Assembly (NCBI RefSeq): GCF_030373245.1
Contig: NZ_JAUCZF010000003.1
Span: 124,001-188,000, forward strand
DNA length: 64,000 nucleotides
Direction: 5' to 3'
Origin: Hydrogenophaga sp.
GTDB lineage: Bacteria > Pseudomonadota > Gammaproteobacteria > Burkholderiales > Burkholderiaceae_C
A program made the position numbers and the translations under genes. The notes under the pieces are model-generated. The model saw only the letters and a program-made list of their open reading frames with translations, did no database searches and was not told the DNA's origin. Below, piece after piece: positions 9,593-18,716 of this stretch (within the stretch, counting starts at the first letter, position 1; every line of letters starts with the position of its first letter).

Positions 9593-10363
9593 ATGCTTGC
9601 CAACAAAACCGCCCTCATCACCGGATCCACCAGCGGCATCGGCCTCGGTATCGCCAAAGCGCTGGCCCGCCAGGGCGCCAATATCTTGCTCAACGGCTTT
9701 GGTGACGCCGACGGCCCGCAAGCCGAGATTCGCGCACTGGGCGCGAAGGTGGCTTACCACGGTGCCGACATGAGCAAGCCTTCAGAGATTGAGGCCATGA
9801 TGAATTTTGCTGCCGACTCGTTCGGTCAGGTCGACATTCTGGTCAACAACGCCGGCATCCAGCATGTGGCCCGCATCGAAGCGTTCCCCATTGACAAGTG
9901 GGACGCAATCCTGGCGATCAACCTGAGCAGCGCCTTCCATGCAACGCGGTTGGCGCTGCCAGCGATGCGCAAGGCCAACTGGGGTCGCATCATCAACGTG
10001 GCTTCGGTGCACGGCCTGGTGGCTTCCGCCGAGAAGTCGGCCTATGTGGCGGCCAAGCACGGTGTGGTGGGCCTGACCAAGGTGACCGCGCTGGAAAACG
10101 CCACGACCGGCGTGACCTGCAACGCAATTTGCCCGGGCTGGGTACTGACTCCACTGGTGCAAAAGCAGGTGGATGCCAAAGCCTCGGCGAACGGTGTTTC
10201 CAATGAAGAGGCCAAGAAGCTGTTGCTGGGCGAAAAAGAGCCGTCCATGCAGTTCACCACTCCAGAAGAGCTGGGTGAACTGGCGGTATTTTTCTGCTCA
10301 CCGGCTGGCGCCAATGTGCGTGGTGTGGCCTGGAACATGGACGGCGGCTGGGTTGCACAATAG
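9593..10363 (+). CDS. bdhA: D-3-hydroxybutyrate dehydrogenase (SDR family)
   Basis: NAD-dependent oxidation of D-3-hydroxybutyrate to acetoacetate, a step in PHB breakdown. A classic SDR of 256 aa with TGSTSGIG near residues 11-18 (cofactor binding), NNAG, the catalytic Ser/Tyr/Lys set (NVASVHG, then SAYVAAKHG) and the substrate-binding stretch PGWVLTPLVQKQV plus GEKEPSMQFTTPEE typical of hydroxybutyrate dehydrogenases. ATG at 9593 is preceded by TGGAGT. The gene ends at a bidirectional terminator. PhaR, encoded nearby, supports a PHB-storing lifestyle. Confidence 0.93.
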   Translation: MLANKTALITGSTSGIGLGIAKALARQGANILLNGFGDADGPQAEIRALGAKVAYHGADMSKPSEIEAMMNFAADSFGQVDILVNNAGIQHVARIEAFPIDKWDAILAINLSSAFHATRLALPAMRKANWGRIINVASVHGLVASAEKSAYVAAKHGVVGLTKVTALENATTGVTCNAICPGWVLTPLVQKQVDAKASANGVSNEEAKKLLLGEKEPSMQFTTPEELGELAVFFCSPAGANVRGVAWNMDGGWVAQ

Positions 10364-10388
10364 ACGCCAGGAGCCGCGCGGCGCACGC

Positions 10389-10421
10389 AAAAAAAAGGCC
10401 CGCACAGCGGGCCTTTTTTTT
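10389..10421. terminator. Bidirectional terminator between bdhA and the SIMPL gene
   Basis: GGCCCGC, a 3-nt loop ACA, then GCGGGCC, flanked by eight A on the left and eight T on the right. It serves the two convergent genes. Confidence 0.93.
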
Positions 10422-10433
10422 GACTGGTCAATT

Positions 10434-11174
10434 TCAGCGCAGCTGGATGCTGCCCGAGACGGTGACGTTGACCATGCTCTTGCCTGCCTCGACTGGCACT
10501 GGCGCGTCGCTCATGGCCGCCTTGGCCTCCATCGCCATCACCCGAGGTCGCGCCGCGATATCCCCACCCGAGTCGGCCGAGCTGATCCCGATCTCGCGCA
10601 AGGTGTAACCGCTGAATCCAAAGCCTTTGGCCACTTCGGCAGCGCGTGCCTTGAAGCGCTCAATGGCCTGGGCCTGCACCTCGGACTCCAGCTGCTGACG
10701 CGCCTCTCGCGAGAGGCTGAACGACACGCCGCCCATGGTGAGCGACGTGATCTTCCCCGCGGTGCTGCTGATGCGGGCGAAATCTCGACCTTCCAGCACC
10801 AGCTCGGTCGAACCTTGCCAGCCGTTGATCTTGCCGTTGCTCCCGTAGCGGGGGTACAGGCTGAACTGCCCGGTGCGCACCTCCAGCAAACCCGGCTTGG
10901 CCTGCGCGCGCGCCACGACAAGCGCGGATTCGATCGCCACTTTGAGCTGGTTTTGCACCGTACTGGCGTCTGTGCCCGATTCAGTCGTGGTCAGGCGCAT
11001 AGTCAGCCAGTCCTGCGTGACTTCCTTGAAGCCACTGGCATCGATCTGCACCACGTTGGCGAGAGCGGGCGTCGCCATGGCCTGGGCGTTTGTCAGGCCG
11101 TGCCACGCGAAACCCACCGTGCAGATCGCCAGCAGCGCGATCTGCTGCCGGGCTCGTCCAGCCGCGGCGCTCAT
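10434..11174 (-). CDS. SIMPL (DUF541) domain periplasmic protein
   Basis: A 246-aa exported protein with an N-terminal signal segment (hydrophobic QIALLAICTVGFAW, cleavage likely near NAQA). The rest matches the SIMPL/DUF541 layout: ASGFKEVTQDWLTMRLTTTESG at the start, repeated alpha/beta segments, YTLREIGIS, and the terminal VTVSGSIQLR. Family members are periplasmic or outer-membrane associated and linked to oxidative stress, but their biochemistry is not settled. Its ATG overlaps the stop of the upstream small gene by 4 bp (ATGA), which indicates translational coupling. Confidence 0.85.
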   Translation of the reverse strand: MSAAAGRARQQIALLAICTVGFAWHGLTNAQAMATPALANVVQIDASGFKEVTQDWLTMRLTTTESGTDASTVQNQLKVAIESALVVARAQAKPGLLEVRTGQFSLYPRYGSNGKINGWQGSTELVLEGRDFARISSTAGKITSLTMGGVSFSLSREARQQLESEVQAQAIERFKARAAEVAKGFGFSGYTLREIGISSADSGGDIAARPRVMAMEAKAAMSDAPVPVEAGKSMVNVTVSGSIQLR

Positions 11175-11473
11175 GGCTTGTCTTTGGGTTGACCAGCGTC
11201 TGCGTGGCTGCGCAGCTGCTCCCGCAATCGGTACCGCTCTTCAGACGAGAGACGAAATGGCTTTCCGTTCAGGTCTTGCTGCTGCTCGTCATAGGGGTGG
11301 CGCAGCGTATCGCGCAGCCGGGCGGGAGCCGGAGGTTCTCCCTCCTGCACGGAAACCGGCATGACCACCAGCGGGGCCGACGCGCCATTGGTCAGCACGC
11401 GAACGCCACCGGGCTCCGCCATCGCAGAACCCAGACAAACCGCGACAAAAAAACCTACCCAGTACGTTTTCAT
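11171..11473 (-). CDS. Small secreted protein of unknown function
   Basis: A predicted product of 100 aa starting at ATG 11473 with a clean signal peptide (MKTYWVGFFVAVCLGSAMA, cleavage after AMA). The mature part is Pro/Glu/Arg-rich and ends in a charged region (LSSEERYRLREQLRSH) that could form one helix. The track ORF starts at 11701, inside the divergent ompR region, and that extension is not credible. I do not recognise the family. Translational coupling to the SIMPL gene (4-bp overlap) suggests the two act in the same compartment. Confidence 0.7.
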   Translation of the reverse strand: MKTYWVGFFVAVCLGSAMAEPGGVRVLTNGASAPLVVMPVSVQEGEPPAPARLRDTLRHPYDEQQQDLNGKPFRLSSEERYRLREQLRSHADAGQPKDKP

Positions 11474-11614
11474 TGGCTTTGATTGATGCACCATGCCGAC
11501 ATTGTGCGAGCGCGATGGTGATTGGCCATGGCGGGCCGGGCGCAACATCTGTAACACCTTGTCAAAAACCCGAAAAACGTGGTGTGACAAGCACTTGGCA
11601 CTGCCACAATGGCC

Positions 11615-11631
11615 CTTGTTACATTTACAAG
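11615..11631. promoter_or_regulatory. Inverted repeat before ompR, possible autoregulatory site
   Basis: CTTGT-TACATTT-ACAAG sits 12 bp before the ompR ATG. A TGTAACA motif also occurs about 65 bp further upstream. GTAACA/GTTACA cores are known in OmpR sites, so autoregulation is conceivable, but no footprint-quality consensus is present. Confidence 0.3.
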
Positions 11632-11642
11632 AAGTTGCTGCC

Positions 11643-12374
11643 ATGCCACAAACCAACGCGCGCCCCAACAAAGTCCTGGTCGTCGATGACGATGTCCGCA
11701 TCCGGGATCTGTTGCGGCGCTACCTGATGCAGGAAGGCTTCGAAGTCATGCTGGCCGAAGACGGCAAGGCCCTGAACCGAGTCTTGCAGCGCGACTCCGT
11801 CGACCTGATCGTGCTCGATCTGATGATGCCCGGCGAAGACGGTCTGTCAATTTGCCGCCGTCTGCGCGCCAACGGCGACCGCACCCCCATCATCATGTTG
11901 ACAGCCAAGAGCGAGGATGTGGACCGAATTGTCGGGCTGGAGGTCGGGGCCGATGATTACCTGGGCAAGCCGTTCAATCCGCGCGAGCTGCTGGCGCGCA
12001 TTCACGCGGTGCTGCGCCGCCGACCGCCCACTGAGGTGCCCGGTGCGCCGTCGCAGGATCAGGAGGTGGTCAAGTTCGGCCCGTTTGAGTTCGATCTGAG
12101 CCTGCGGACCCTGCGCAAAGAGGGCGCTGATCTGCCGCTGACCACCGGCGAATTCGCCATGCTCAAGGCCCTGGTGCGCCACCCACGCCAGCCGCTTTCG
12201 CGCGAGAAGCTGGCCCAGCTGGCACGTGGTCGCGAATTTGAACCGTTTGACCGCAGTCTCGATGTGCAGGTCTCGCGCCTGCGCAAGCTGATTGAGGAAG
12301 ACGCGGCGTCGCCTCGCTACCTGCAGACTGTCTGGGGAGTCGGCTATGTGTTTGTGCCCGATGGAAGCAGCTGA
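11643..12374 (+). CDS. ompR: OmpR-family response regulator
   Basis: A 243-aa two-component regulator. The receiver domain has the acidic pocket VVDDD (15-17), the phospho-acceptor Asp near 59 (IVLDLMMPGEDG) and Lys near 109 (DDYLGKPFNP). A winged-helix DNA-binding domain follows (LTTGEFAMLKALVRHPRQPLSREKL, then VQVSRLRKLIEEDAASPRYLQTVWGVGYVF). The closeness to OmpR (DGLSICRRLRANGD, GKPFNPRELLARI) and the EnvZ-like partner immediately after support the name. Start is ATG 11643 with AGAAG upstream. The track start at 11493 lies in the control region. It overlaps the kinase start by one base (TGATG). Confidence 0.92.
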   Translation: MPQTNARPNKVLVVDDDVRIRDLLRRYLMQEGFEVMLAEDGKALNRVLQRDSVDLIVLDLMMPGEDGLSICRRLRANGDRTPIIMLTAKSEDVDRIVGLEVGADDYLGKPFNPRELLARIHAVLRRRPPTEVPGAPSQDQEVVKFGPFEFDLSLRTLRKEGADLPLTTGEFAMLKALVRHPRQPLSREKLAQLARGREFEPFDRSLDVQVSRLRKLIEEDAASPRYLQTVWGVGYVFVPDGSS

Positions 12375-13894
12375 TGTCCAGCCTGGAGTCGCGCGTCCCG
12401 TTTGAGACCCAGCCAGCCGATCTGGAAACGGCGCCTGCGCCACTGGAGATGCGGCCAGGGCGTGGGGTGAGCCTGTTTTGGCGCACATTTTTTTTCCTCT
12501 CGGTGCTGTTGGTCGGCTGCATCATCGCCTGGCTGCAGACGTTCCGGGCGCTGGAATACGAGCCGCGCGCCTTGCAGAGTGCGCAGCAGCTGGCCTCACT
12601 GGTCAACCTCAGCCGGGCCGCGCTGGTTCACTCGGACTCGATCGCGCGCGTCTCACTCATCAAGACCCTGGCCGACGAAGAGGGTTTGCGCATCGCCCCG
12701 CGCGAGCCCGCCGACACCTTCCGGCTTTACAACCTTGACTCCCTCAGCCGCAATGTGAGTGAGCGATTGAACGCACGGCTCGGTCCCGACACGGTGGTAG
12801 CCCGAGAGGTCAATGGCACGGCGGGCCTGTGGATCGGCTTCTCCATCGATGGCGACCCCTACTGGCTGCTCACCGACCCTTCGCGCATCGGGCCGGTCGC
12901 GGGCACCACCTGGCTGATCTGGCTCGGCACCGCGGCCCTGCTCTCGCTCACCGGCGCTGCCGTGATCGCGCGGCTGATCAACCACCCGCTCAAGAAACTG
13001 TCGTTTGCGGCGAGTCGGGTGCGCGAAGGCGATTTTGATTCCAGCCAGCTCAACGAAGCGGTGGCCACCAGCGAGATACGCGAGGTGAACATCGGCTTCA
13101 ACCGCATGGCGCAGCGCCTGTCCAAGATCGAGCAGGACCGCGCCCTGATGCTGGCCGGCATCTCGCACGACCTTCGCACACCGCTCTCGCGGCTGCGGCT
13201 GGAAACCGAGATGAGCGTGAGCGACGAGCAGGCACGCGAACACATGGCAGCCGACATCGAACAGGTCAATGCCATCATCGACAAGTTCCTCGACTACGCC
13301 CGACCCGACAACATTCAGCTCGATCGCATCAACCTCAACCAGATCATCGACTCTGCCACCTTCGCGCTCGGCTCGGACCCATCGGTGCAGATCACGGCCA
13401 GCATCCCGCCCGACACCATGGTCATGGGCGATGCGGTGGAACTGCAGCGGGTCTTCTCCAACCTGCTGGAGAACGCTCAGCGCTACGGCCGGGACGCGGT
13501 GACGGGCACCGTCAAGATCGACATTGCGGCACGAGAGAAAGACGACTCGGTACTGATCAAATTGCGAGACCACGGCCAGGGGGTGAGCCCCGGCATGTTG
13601 CCCCAGTTGACGCAGCCCTTTTTCCGAGGGGATGAATCGCGCAGCTCGGCCACGGGCACTGGGCTGGGCCTGGCCATTGTCGAGCGCGCCGTCACGCGCA
13701 TGGGAGGGCGGTTTGCCATGGCCAACAGCAGCACCGGTGGGCTGTCGGCCCACATCAAGCTCAACAAGGCGCCGGCCGCGGGCAAGGCATCGGCCGCCAA
13801 AGCGCAGGCTCAAACCAAGTCGGCTGCGTCCGTCGCGCCCGCAGACGCGCTTGCCAGCAGCACCACGGCGCGCGCCTCGATAGAAAGCTCCTGA
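12374..13894 (+). CDS. envZ: EnvZ-like sensor histidine kinase
   Basis: An inner-membrane kinase of 506 aa, partner of the upstream OmpR. TM1 is at about 38-56, a periplasmic loop follows, TM2 is at about 178-198, then a HAMP domain, the phospho-acceptor helix with His near 265 ([17 protein letters not shown]) and an ATPase domain with N ([10 protein letters not shown]), G1 (DHGQGVSP) and G2 ([11 protein letters not shown]) boxes. The C-terminus carries an extra Ala/Lys/Ser-rich tail of about 40 residues beyond the usual EnvZ end. The last 85 bp overlap the 3' end of ispF on the other strand. Confidence 0.9.
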   Translation: MSSLESRVPFETQPADLETAPAPLEMRPGRGVSLFWRTFFFLSVLLVGCIIAWLQTFRALEYEPRALQSAQQLASLVNLSRAALVHSDSIARVSLIKTLADEEGLRIAPREPADTFRLYNLDSLSRNVSERLNARLGPDTVVAREVNGTAGLWIGFSIDGDPYWLLTDPSRIGPVAGTTWLIWLGTAALLSLTGAAVIARLINHPLKKLSFAASRVREGDFDSSQLNEAVATSEIREVNIGFNRMAQRLSKIEQDRALMLAGISHDLRTPLSRLRLETEMSVSDEQAREHMAADIEQVNAIIDKFLDYARPDNIQLDRINLNQIIDSATFALGSDPSVQITASIPPDTMVMGDAVELQRVFSNLLENAQRYGRDAVTGTVKIDIAAREKDDSVLIKLRDHGQGVSPGMLPQLTQPFFRGDESRSSATGTGLGLAIVERAVTRMGGRFAMANSSTGGLSAHIKLNKAPAAGKASAAKAQAQTKSAASVAPADALASSTTARASIESS

Positions 13895-14337
13895 CCCACG
13901 GGGCCGAGCCGTTCGGCCGTCTTAGCTTTCACGTTCACCTGTGCAGGATCCACACCCAGCGACTGCGCCACACGAGCCACCATGGCCCCGATGTGGGGTG
14001 CGAGTTTGGGGGCCTGGGCGATCACCGTGCTGTCGATGTTCACGATTTCAAAGCCGGCGCCACGCACGCGCTGGACCGCTTCGGCCAGCAAGGCGCTGGA
14101 GTCGGCGCCACGAAACCGGGCATCGGTGTCGGGGAAATGACGCCCGATGTCACCCAGCCCGGCTGCACCCAGCAAAGCATCGGTGATTGCATGCAACAGC
14201 ACATCGGCATCGGAGTGACCGAGCAGCCCCAGCCGATGTGGAATGGTCACCCCGCCAATGATGAGCGCTCTGCCAGGCACCAGTGCATGCACATCCCACC
14301 CTTCACCTATGCGCAGGGCAAACAAAGGGGAAGTCAT
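13810..14337 (-). CDS. ispF: 2-C-methyl-D-erythritol 2,4-cyclodiphosphate synthase
   Basis: MEP-pathway enzyme that makes the cyclic diphosphate intermediate of isoprenoid synthesis. A 175-aa product from ATG 14337. The metal-binding DxH is visible (GWDVHAL), as are [25 protein letters not shown], and the C-terminal [14 protein letters not shown] motif. The family usually ends soon after the GxG..E..AV.L segment; here about 12 extra residues ([13 protein letters not shown]) extend into the envZ coding region. ATG overlaps the end of ispD by 4 bp, so the pair is one operon. Confidence 0.93.
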   Translation of the reverse strand: MTSPLFALRIGEGWDVHALVPGRALIIGGVTIPHRLGLLGHSDADVLLHAITDALLGAAGLGDIGRHFPDTDARFRGADSSALLAEAVQRVRGAGFEIVNIDSTVIAQAPKLAPHIGAMVARVAQSLGVDPAQVNVKAKTAERLGPVGQELSIEARAVVLLASASAGATDAADLV

Positions 14338-15035
14338 GCGCGGCTCCTGAGGATGATTTCGGCCAGGCCAAAGTCTTCCGGGTAGGTGACCTTGAAGTTC
14401 TGTGCGCTGCCGGGCACCAGGCGCGGCGAGTGGCCAGCCAGCTCCATGGCGCTGGACTCGTCGGTCACGCCAGCAAACTGGCTGCCGGCCTGAGCTTGCA
14501 GCGCAGCCAACAGAGCGCCCAGACGAAACATCTGAGGCGTCTGCGCAAGCCACTTGTCTTCCCGGTCCAGCGTTGCCGCCACCCGACCTGCAACCTCGAC
14601 CTTGAGCGTATCGGGCAGCTTGAGCGCCAGCAGTCCCCCGATGGGGTCGTGCTCCCCGGCGTCGATCAGCATCTCGATCTGCTGCGGTGTGATCAGGCAA
14701 CGCGCCGCATCGTGCACCAGCACCCAGTCCATGTCGGCTGCGCCGCCTTCACGCAATGCTTTCAAGCCGTTGTACACCGTCTCCGCCCGGCTGCTGCCAC
14801 CGCACCGGGCGAGGTGCACGCCCGGAAGATCCAGAGTGAGGAATCGATCTGCCGGCGCCACCACGATCCAGACCTGCCGCACCCGCGACACCGCCTGGAA
14901 CGCCGCAAGCGTGTGCAGCACCATAGGCGTGCCTGCAAGCAGCTGGTACTGCTTCGGGGTAGCGCTTCCCGAGCGCGCGCCCTGCCCCGCACAAGGCATG
15001 AGCACATAAAAGCAGGGGGCGTCGGGTGGGGTCAA
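14334..15035 (-). CDS. ispD: 2-C-methyl-D-erythritol 4-phosphate cytidylyltransferase
   Basis: MEP-pathway cytidylyltransferase (MEP + CTP to CDP-ME). The CTP-binding entry is [13 protein letters not shown], with an unusual Cys in the normally PAAGxGxRM-like loop, followed by [24 protein letters not shown] and the [10 protein letters not shown] region. The best start is not certain. The track begins at 15137, far into the mfd upstream region. I chose TTG 15035 ([11 protein letters not shown]) because the conserved fold begins nine residues later, giving 233 aa. An alternative GTG lies further upstream. Overlaps ispF by 4 bp. Confidence 0.87.
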   Translation of the reverse strand: MTPPDAPCFYVLMPCAGQGARSGSATPKQYQLLAGTPMVLHTLAAFQAVSRVRQVWIVVAPADRFLTLDLPGVHLARCGGSSRAETVYNGLKALREGGAADMDWVLVHDAARCLITPQQIEMLIDAGEHDPIGGLLALKLPDTLKVEVAGRVAATLDREDKWLAQTPQMFRLGALLAALQAQAGSQFAGVTDESSAMELAGHSPRLVPGSAQNFKVTYPEDFGLAEIILRSRA

Positions 15036-15087
15036 CTGAGCTTGGGTCGGGTTCGGTGAGAACCTGCATTCTAAAATCAACGCATTC

Positions 15088-15113
15088 ACCCCCCGGCGCA
15101 CCAGCCGGGGGGT
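15088..15113. repeat. Perfect 10-bp inverted repeat between ispD and mfd
   Basis: ACCCCCCGGC, six bases, then GCCGGGGGGT, in the divergent gap 42 bp before the mfd ATG. No T-run follows on either strand, so it is not an ordinary terminator. It could be an operator or a leader hairpin for mfd. Confidence 0.55.
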
Positions 15114-15154
15114 GTTCGTCATGGCCTCCTGCGTCATGCGCTCACCGCGACACC

Positions 15155-18100
15155 ATGGACCTCCCGAAACTCTCCCCCGGCAAACGTTTCACCCTGCCCC
15201 GCCCCGCTGGCGCGGCCGATGCCCTGTTGCTCGCCCAGCTTGCGCAGCGCGACAAGGCCCAAGGCCGATTGACCGCCATCGTCACCGCCGACGCCAACGA
15301 CGCGCAGCGCCTGATCGACGAAATCGCCTTCTTCGCGCCCGACATCCGCTGCGCCCTCTTTCCCGACTGGGAAACCCTGCCCTACGACAGCTTCTCACCC
15401 CACCAGGACCTGATCTCCGAGCGCCTGGCCACGCTCTGGCGCATTCATACGCGAGGCCAGGCGCAACATGCCGCAGGCAGTGCCGACGTGGTGCTGGTGC
15501 CAGCCACCACCGCTTTGTACCGACTCGCGCCGCCGGCCTTCCTGGCTGGCTACACCTTTCACTTCAAGGTCAAGCAACAGCTCGACGAAGCCCAGCTCAA
15601 GGCCCAGCTCACGCTCGCGGGCTACCAGCATGTGACGCAGGTGGTGAGCCCCGGCGAGTACGCGGTACGCGGCGGCCTGATCGACCTTTTCCCCATGGGT
15701 TCGCTGGTGCCCTACCGCGTGGATCTGTTTGACGACGAAATCGACACCATCCGCACATTCGATCCCGACACCCAGCGCAGCCTCTACCCGGTGCCTGAGG
15801 TGCGGCTGCTGCCCGGCCGCGAGTTTCCGATGGACGATGCGGCGCGGGCCAGATTCCGCAGCCGCTGGCGCGAGCTGCTGGAAGGCGACCCGACCAAAAG
15901 CCGCATCTACAAGGACATCGGCAACGGCGTAGCCACCGCGGGCATCGAGTACTACCTGCCGCTGTTCTTCGAAGAAACCGCCACCGTATTCGACTACCTG
16001 GGCGACGCGACCACCATCGTGCTGCATGGCGATCTGGAGCCCGCTTTCCAGCGTTTCTGGCAAGACACCCAAGACCGCTACCGCCTGGTACGCACCGACC
16101 CGGACCGCCCGGCCTTGCCACCCGATTCGCTGTTTCTCAAGCCCGAACAGTTCTACACCGAGGCCAACTCATACGCACAGCTCGCGATCAGGAGCCATGT
16201 CCCCACGCTCCACGAGGGGGCATCCACCAACCTGGTGCGGCCCAGCGCTGGTTCAGCGCTGGAAGACGTAGCCGACAACGCCTTTGCGCAAAAGCTGGGC
16301 GACCTCTCGGTGGTGCGCGGCGCCGAAGACCCGCTGGCACGCCTGCAGGCCCACATCCGCAACACGCCGCACCGCGTGCTGGTGCTGGCGGAGAGCGATG
16401 GCCGACGCGAAAGCCTGCTCGATTTTCTGCGCGCCAGCGGCCTGCACCCGCCAGCGTTCGACACACTGGCCGAGTTCCAGGCCAGCGACGAGCGCGTGGG
16501 CATCGCCACCGCTGCGCTCACAGTGGGCTTTTCCTCGATTGAAGACGGCATCGACTTCGTCACCGAAACCGAGCTGTTTGCCGCTGGCCCCACCACGCGC
16601 AAACGCCGCAAGCAGGAACAGGTCAGCGATGTTGACGCGCTCATCAAAGACCTCTCGGAGCTCAACCTGGGTGACCCGGTGGTGCACAACGCCCACGGCA
16701 TTGGTCGCTACCGGGGTCTGATCAACATGGACATGGGCGACAAGAACCCCGATGGCACGCCTGCCCTCATGGAGTTCCTGCACCTGGAATACGCCGACAA
16801 GGCGGTGCTTTACGTGCCGGTCAGTCAGCTGCAGCTGATCGGCCGCTACACCGGCGTGAGCGCCGACGAGGCGCCGTTGCACAAGCTGGGCAGCGGCCAG
16901 TGGGAGAAGGCCAAGCGCAAGGCCGCCGAGCAGGTGCGCGACGCGGCGGCAGAGCTGCTCAACATCTACGCCCGCCGCGCTGCGCGCCAGGGCCACGCAT
17001 TTCGCTACTCGGCGCAGGACTACGAAGTGTTCGCCAACGACTTTGGCTTTGAGGAGACCGCCGACCAGCGCGCCGCCATCCACGCCGTCATTCAAGACAT
17101 GATCAGCCCTCGCCCCATGGATCGGCTGGTCTGCGGCGACGTGGGTTTCGGCAAAACAGAAGTTGCCTTGCGCGCTGCCTTCGTGGCGGTCACCGGCGGG
17201 CGCCAGGTGGCCTTGCTCGCGCCCACCACGCTGCTGGCCGAGCAACATTTCCAGACGCTGGTTGATCGCTTCGGCAAATGGCCGATCAAGATCGCCGAGA
17301 TGAGCCGATTCCGCTCGCAGAAAGAGATCACGGCCGCGCTCAAAGGCGTGGCTGACGGCTCGGTCGACATTGTGGTCGGCACGCACAAATTGCTGAGCGA
17401 GAAGACGGCGTTCAAGGATCTTGGCCTGCTCATCATCGACGAAGAACACCGTTTCGGCGTGCGCCACAAAGAACAGATGAAACAGCTGCGCGCCGAGGTC
17501 GACGTGCTCACGCTCACCGCCACGCCCATCCCGCGCACGCTGGGCATGGCGCTGGAGGGACTGCGGGATCTGAGCGTGATCGCTACCGCGCCACAGCGCC
17601 GCCTGGCCATCAAGACCTTTGTGCGCAGCGAGAGCAACGGCGTGATCCGCGAGGCTGTGTTGCGCGAGCTCAAGCGCGGCGGCCAGGTCTACTTCCTGCA
17701 CAACGAGGTCGAGACCATTGAAAACCGCCGGCAGAAGCTGGAGGAAATCCTGCCCGAAGCGCGCATTGCCATTGCCCACGGCCAGATGCCCGAGCGCGAG
17801 CTGGAGCGCGTGATGCGAGATTTTGTGGCGCAGCGCTACAACCTGCTGCTGTGCTCCACCATCATCGAAACCGGGATCGATGTGCCCACGGCCAATACCA
17901 TCGTGATGGCGCGGGCCGATAAGTTTGGTCTGGCGCAGCTGCACCAGTTGCGCGGACGCGTGGGTCGCAGCCACCACCAGGCCTACGCCTATCTCATGGT
18001 TCCCGACATCGAGGGCCTGACCAAGCAGGCTGCGCAGCGACTCGACGCCATCCAGCAAATGGAAGAGCTGGGCTCGGGTTTTTACCTCGCCATGCACGAC

Positions 18101-18709
18101 CTGGAAATCCGCGGTGCTGGCGAGGTGCTGGGCGAGAACCAGAGCGGCAACATGCTGGAAGTAGGCTTCCAGCTCTACAACGAGATGCTGAGCGAAGCGG
18201 TGCGCTCCCTGAAGGCCGGACGCGAGCCGGATCTGCTCTCGCCGCTGTCGGTCACCACCGACATCAACCTGCACGCGCCAGCCCTACTGCCCACCGACTA
18301 CTGTGGTGACGTGCACCTGCGACTGTCCTTCTACAAAAAGCTCGCCACGGCCAAAACCACGGATCAGGTCGACGCACTCCTGGAAGAAATCGTCGACCGC
18401 TTCGGCAAGCTACCGGTGCAGGCCCAGACGCTGGTGGATGTGCACCGGCTGCGCGTGCTGAGCGCCCCGTTCGGCGTGATCAAGGTCGACGCCACGCCTG
18501 GCGTGACCCTCATCACCTTCAAGCCCAACCCGCCGATCGAACCGATGAAAATCATCCAGCTGATCCAGAAGAACAAACACATCAAACTGGCCGGCAATGA
18601 GAAGCTGCGCATCGAGCGCGAGCTGCCGGATGTGAAAGACAGGGTGCAGATGGTGCGCGACGTGCTGCGCTCGCTCGGCCAGCCCATCGCCATCCCCGAA
18701 CCCGCTTGA
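15155..18709 (+). CDS. mfd: Transcription-repair coupling factor Mfd
   Basis: A DNA translocase of 1184 aa that releases stalled RNA polymerase and recruits UvrA. UvrB-like N-terminal domains come first (FPDWETLPYDSFSPHQDLISERL). The RNAP-interacting CarD-like domain follows (DPVVHNAHGIGRYRGL), then the RecG-like helicase motor with Walker A CGDVGFGKTEVALRAAF, the DEEH box (IIDEEHRFGV) and the motif VI region (QLRGRVGRS), and a C-terminal TRCF domain. ATG 15155 gives a length close to E. coli Mfd (about 1148 aa). uvrB, its pathway partner, is also in this window but not adjacent. serB follows 7 bp later. Confidence 0.96.
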   Translation: MDLPKLSPGKRFTLPRPAGAADALLLAQLAQRDKAQGRLTAIVTADANDAQRLIDEIAFFAPDIRCALFPDWETLPYDSFSPHQDLISERLATLWRIHTRGQAQHAAGSADVVLVPATTALYRLAPPAFLAGYTFHFKVKQQLDEAQLKAQLTLAGYQHVTQVVSPGEYAVRGGLIDLFPMGSLVPYRVDLFDDEIDTIRTFDPDTQRSLYPVPEVRLLPGREFPMDDAARARFRSRWRELLEGDPTKSRIYKDIGNGVATAGIEYYLPLFFEETATVFDYLGDATTIVLHGDLEPAFQRFWQDTQDRYRLVRTDPDRPALPPDSLFLKPEQFYTEANSYAQLAIRSHVPTLHEGASTNLVRPSAGSALEDVADNAFAQKLGDLSVVRGAEDPLARLQAHIRNTPHRVLVLAESDGRRESLLDFLRASGLHPPAFDTLAEFQASDERVGIATAALTVGFSSIEDGIDFVTETELFAAGPTTRKRRKQEQVSDVDALIKDLSELNLGDPVVHNAHGIGRYRGLINMDMGDKNPDGTPALMEFLHLEYADKAVLYVPVSQLQLIGRYTGVSADEAPLHKLGSGQWEKAKRKAAEQVRDAAAELLNIYARRAARQGHAFRYSAQDYEVFANDFGFEETADQRAAIHAVIQDMISPRPMDRLVCGDVGFGKTEVALRAAFVAVTGGRQVALLAPTTLLAEQHFQTLVDRFGKWPIKIAEMSRFRSQKEITAALKGVADGSVDIVVGTHKLLSEKTAFKDLGLLIIDEEHRFGVRHKEQMKQLRAEVDVLTLTATPIPRTLGMALEGLRDLSVIATAPQRRLAIKTFVRSESNGVIREAVLRELKRGGQVYFLHNEVETIENRRQKLEEILPEARIAIAHGQMPERELERVMRDFVAQRYNLLLCSTIIETGIDVPTANTIVMARADKFGLAQLHQLRGRVGRSHHQAYAYLMVPDIEGLTKQAAQRLDAIQQMEELGSGFYLAMHDLEIRGAGEVLGENQSGNMLEVGFQLYNEMLSEAVRSLKAGREPDLLSPLSVTTDINLHAPALLPTDYCGDVHLRLSFYKKLATAKTTDQVDALLEEIVDRFGKLPVQAQTLVDVHRLRVLSAPFGVIKVDATPGVTLITFKPNPPIEPMKIIQLIQKNKHIKLAGNEKLRIERELPDVKDRVQMVRDVLRSLGQPIAIPEPA

Positions 18710-18716
18710 AACCAAG

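Noticed and set aside
16253-18274. 673-aa minus-strand ORF opposite mfd
   Set aside because: Antisense shadow of mfd.
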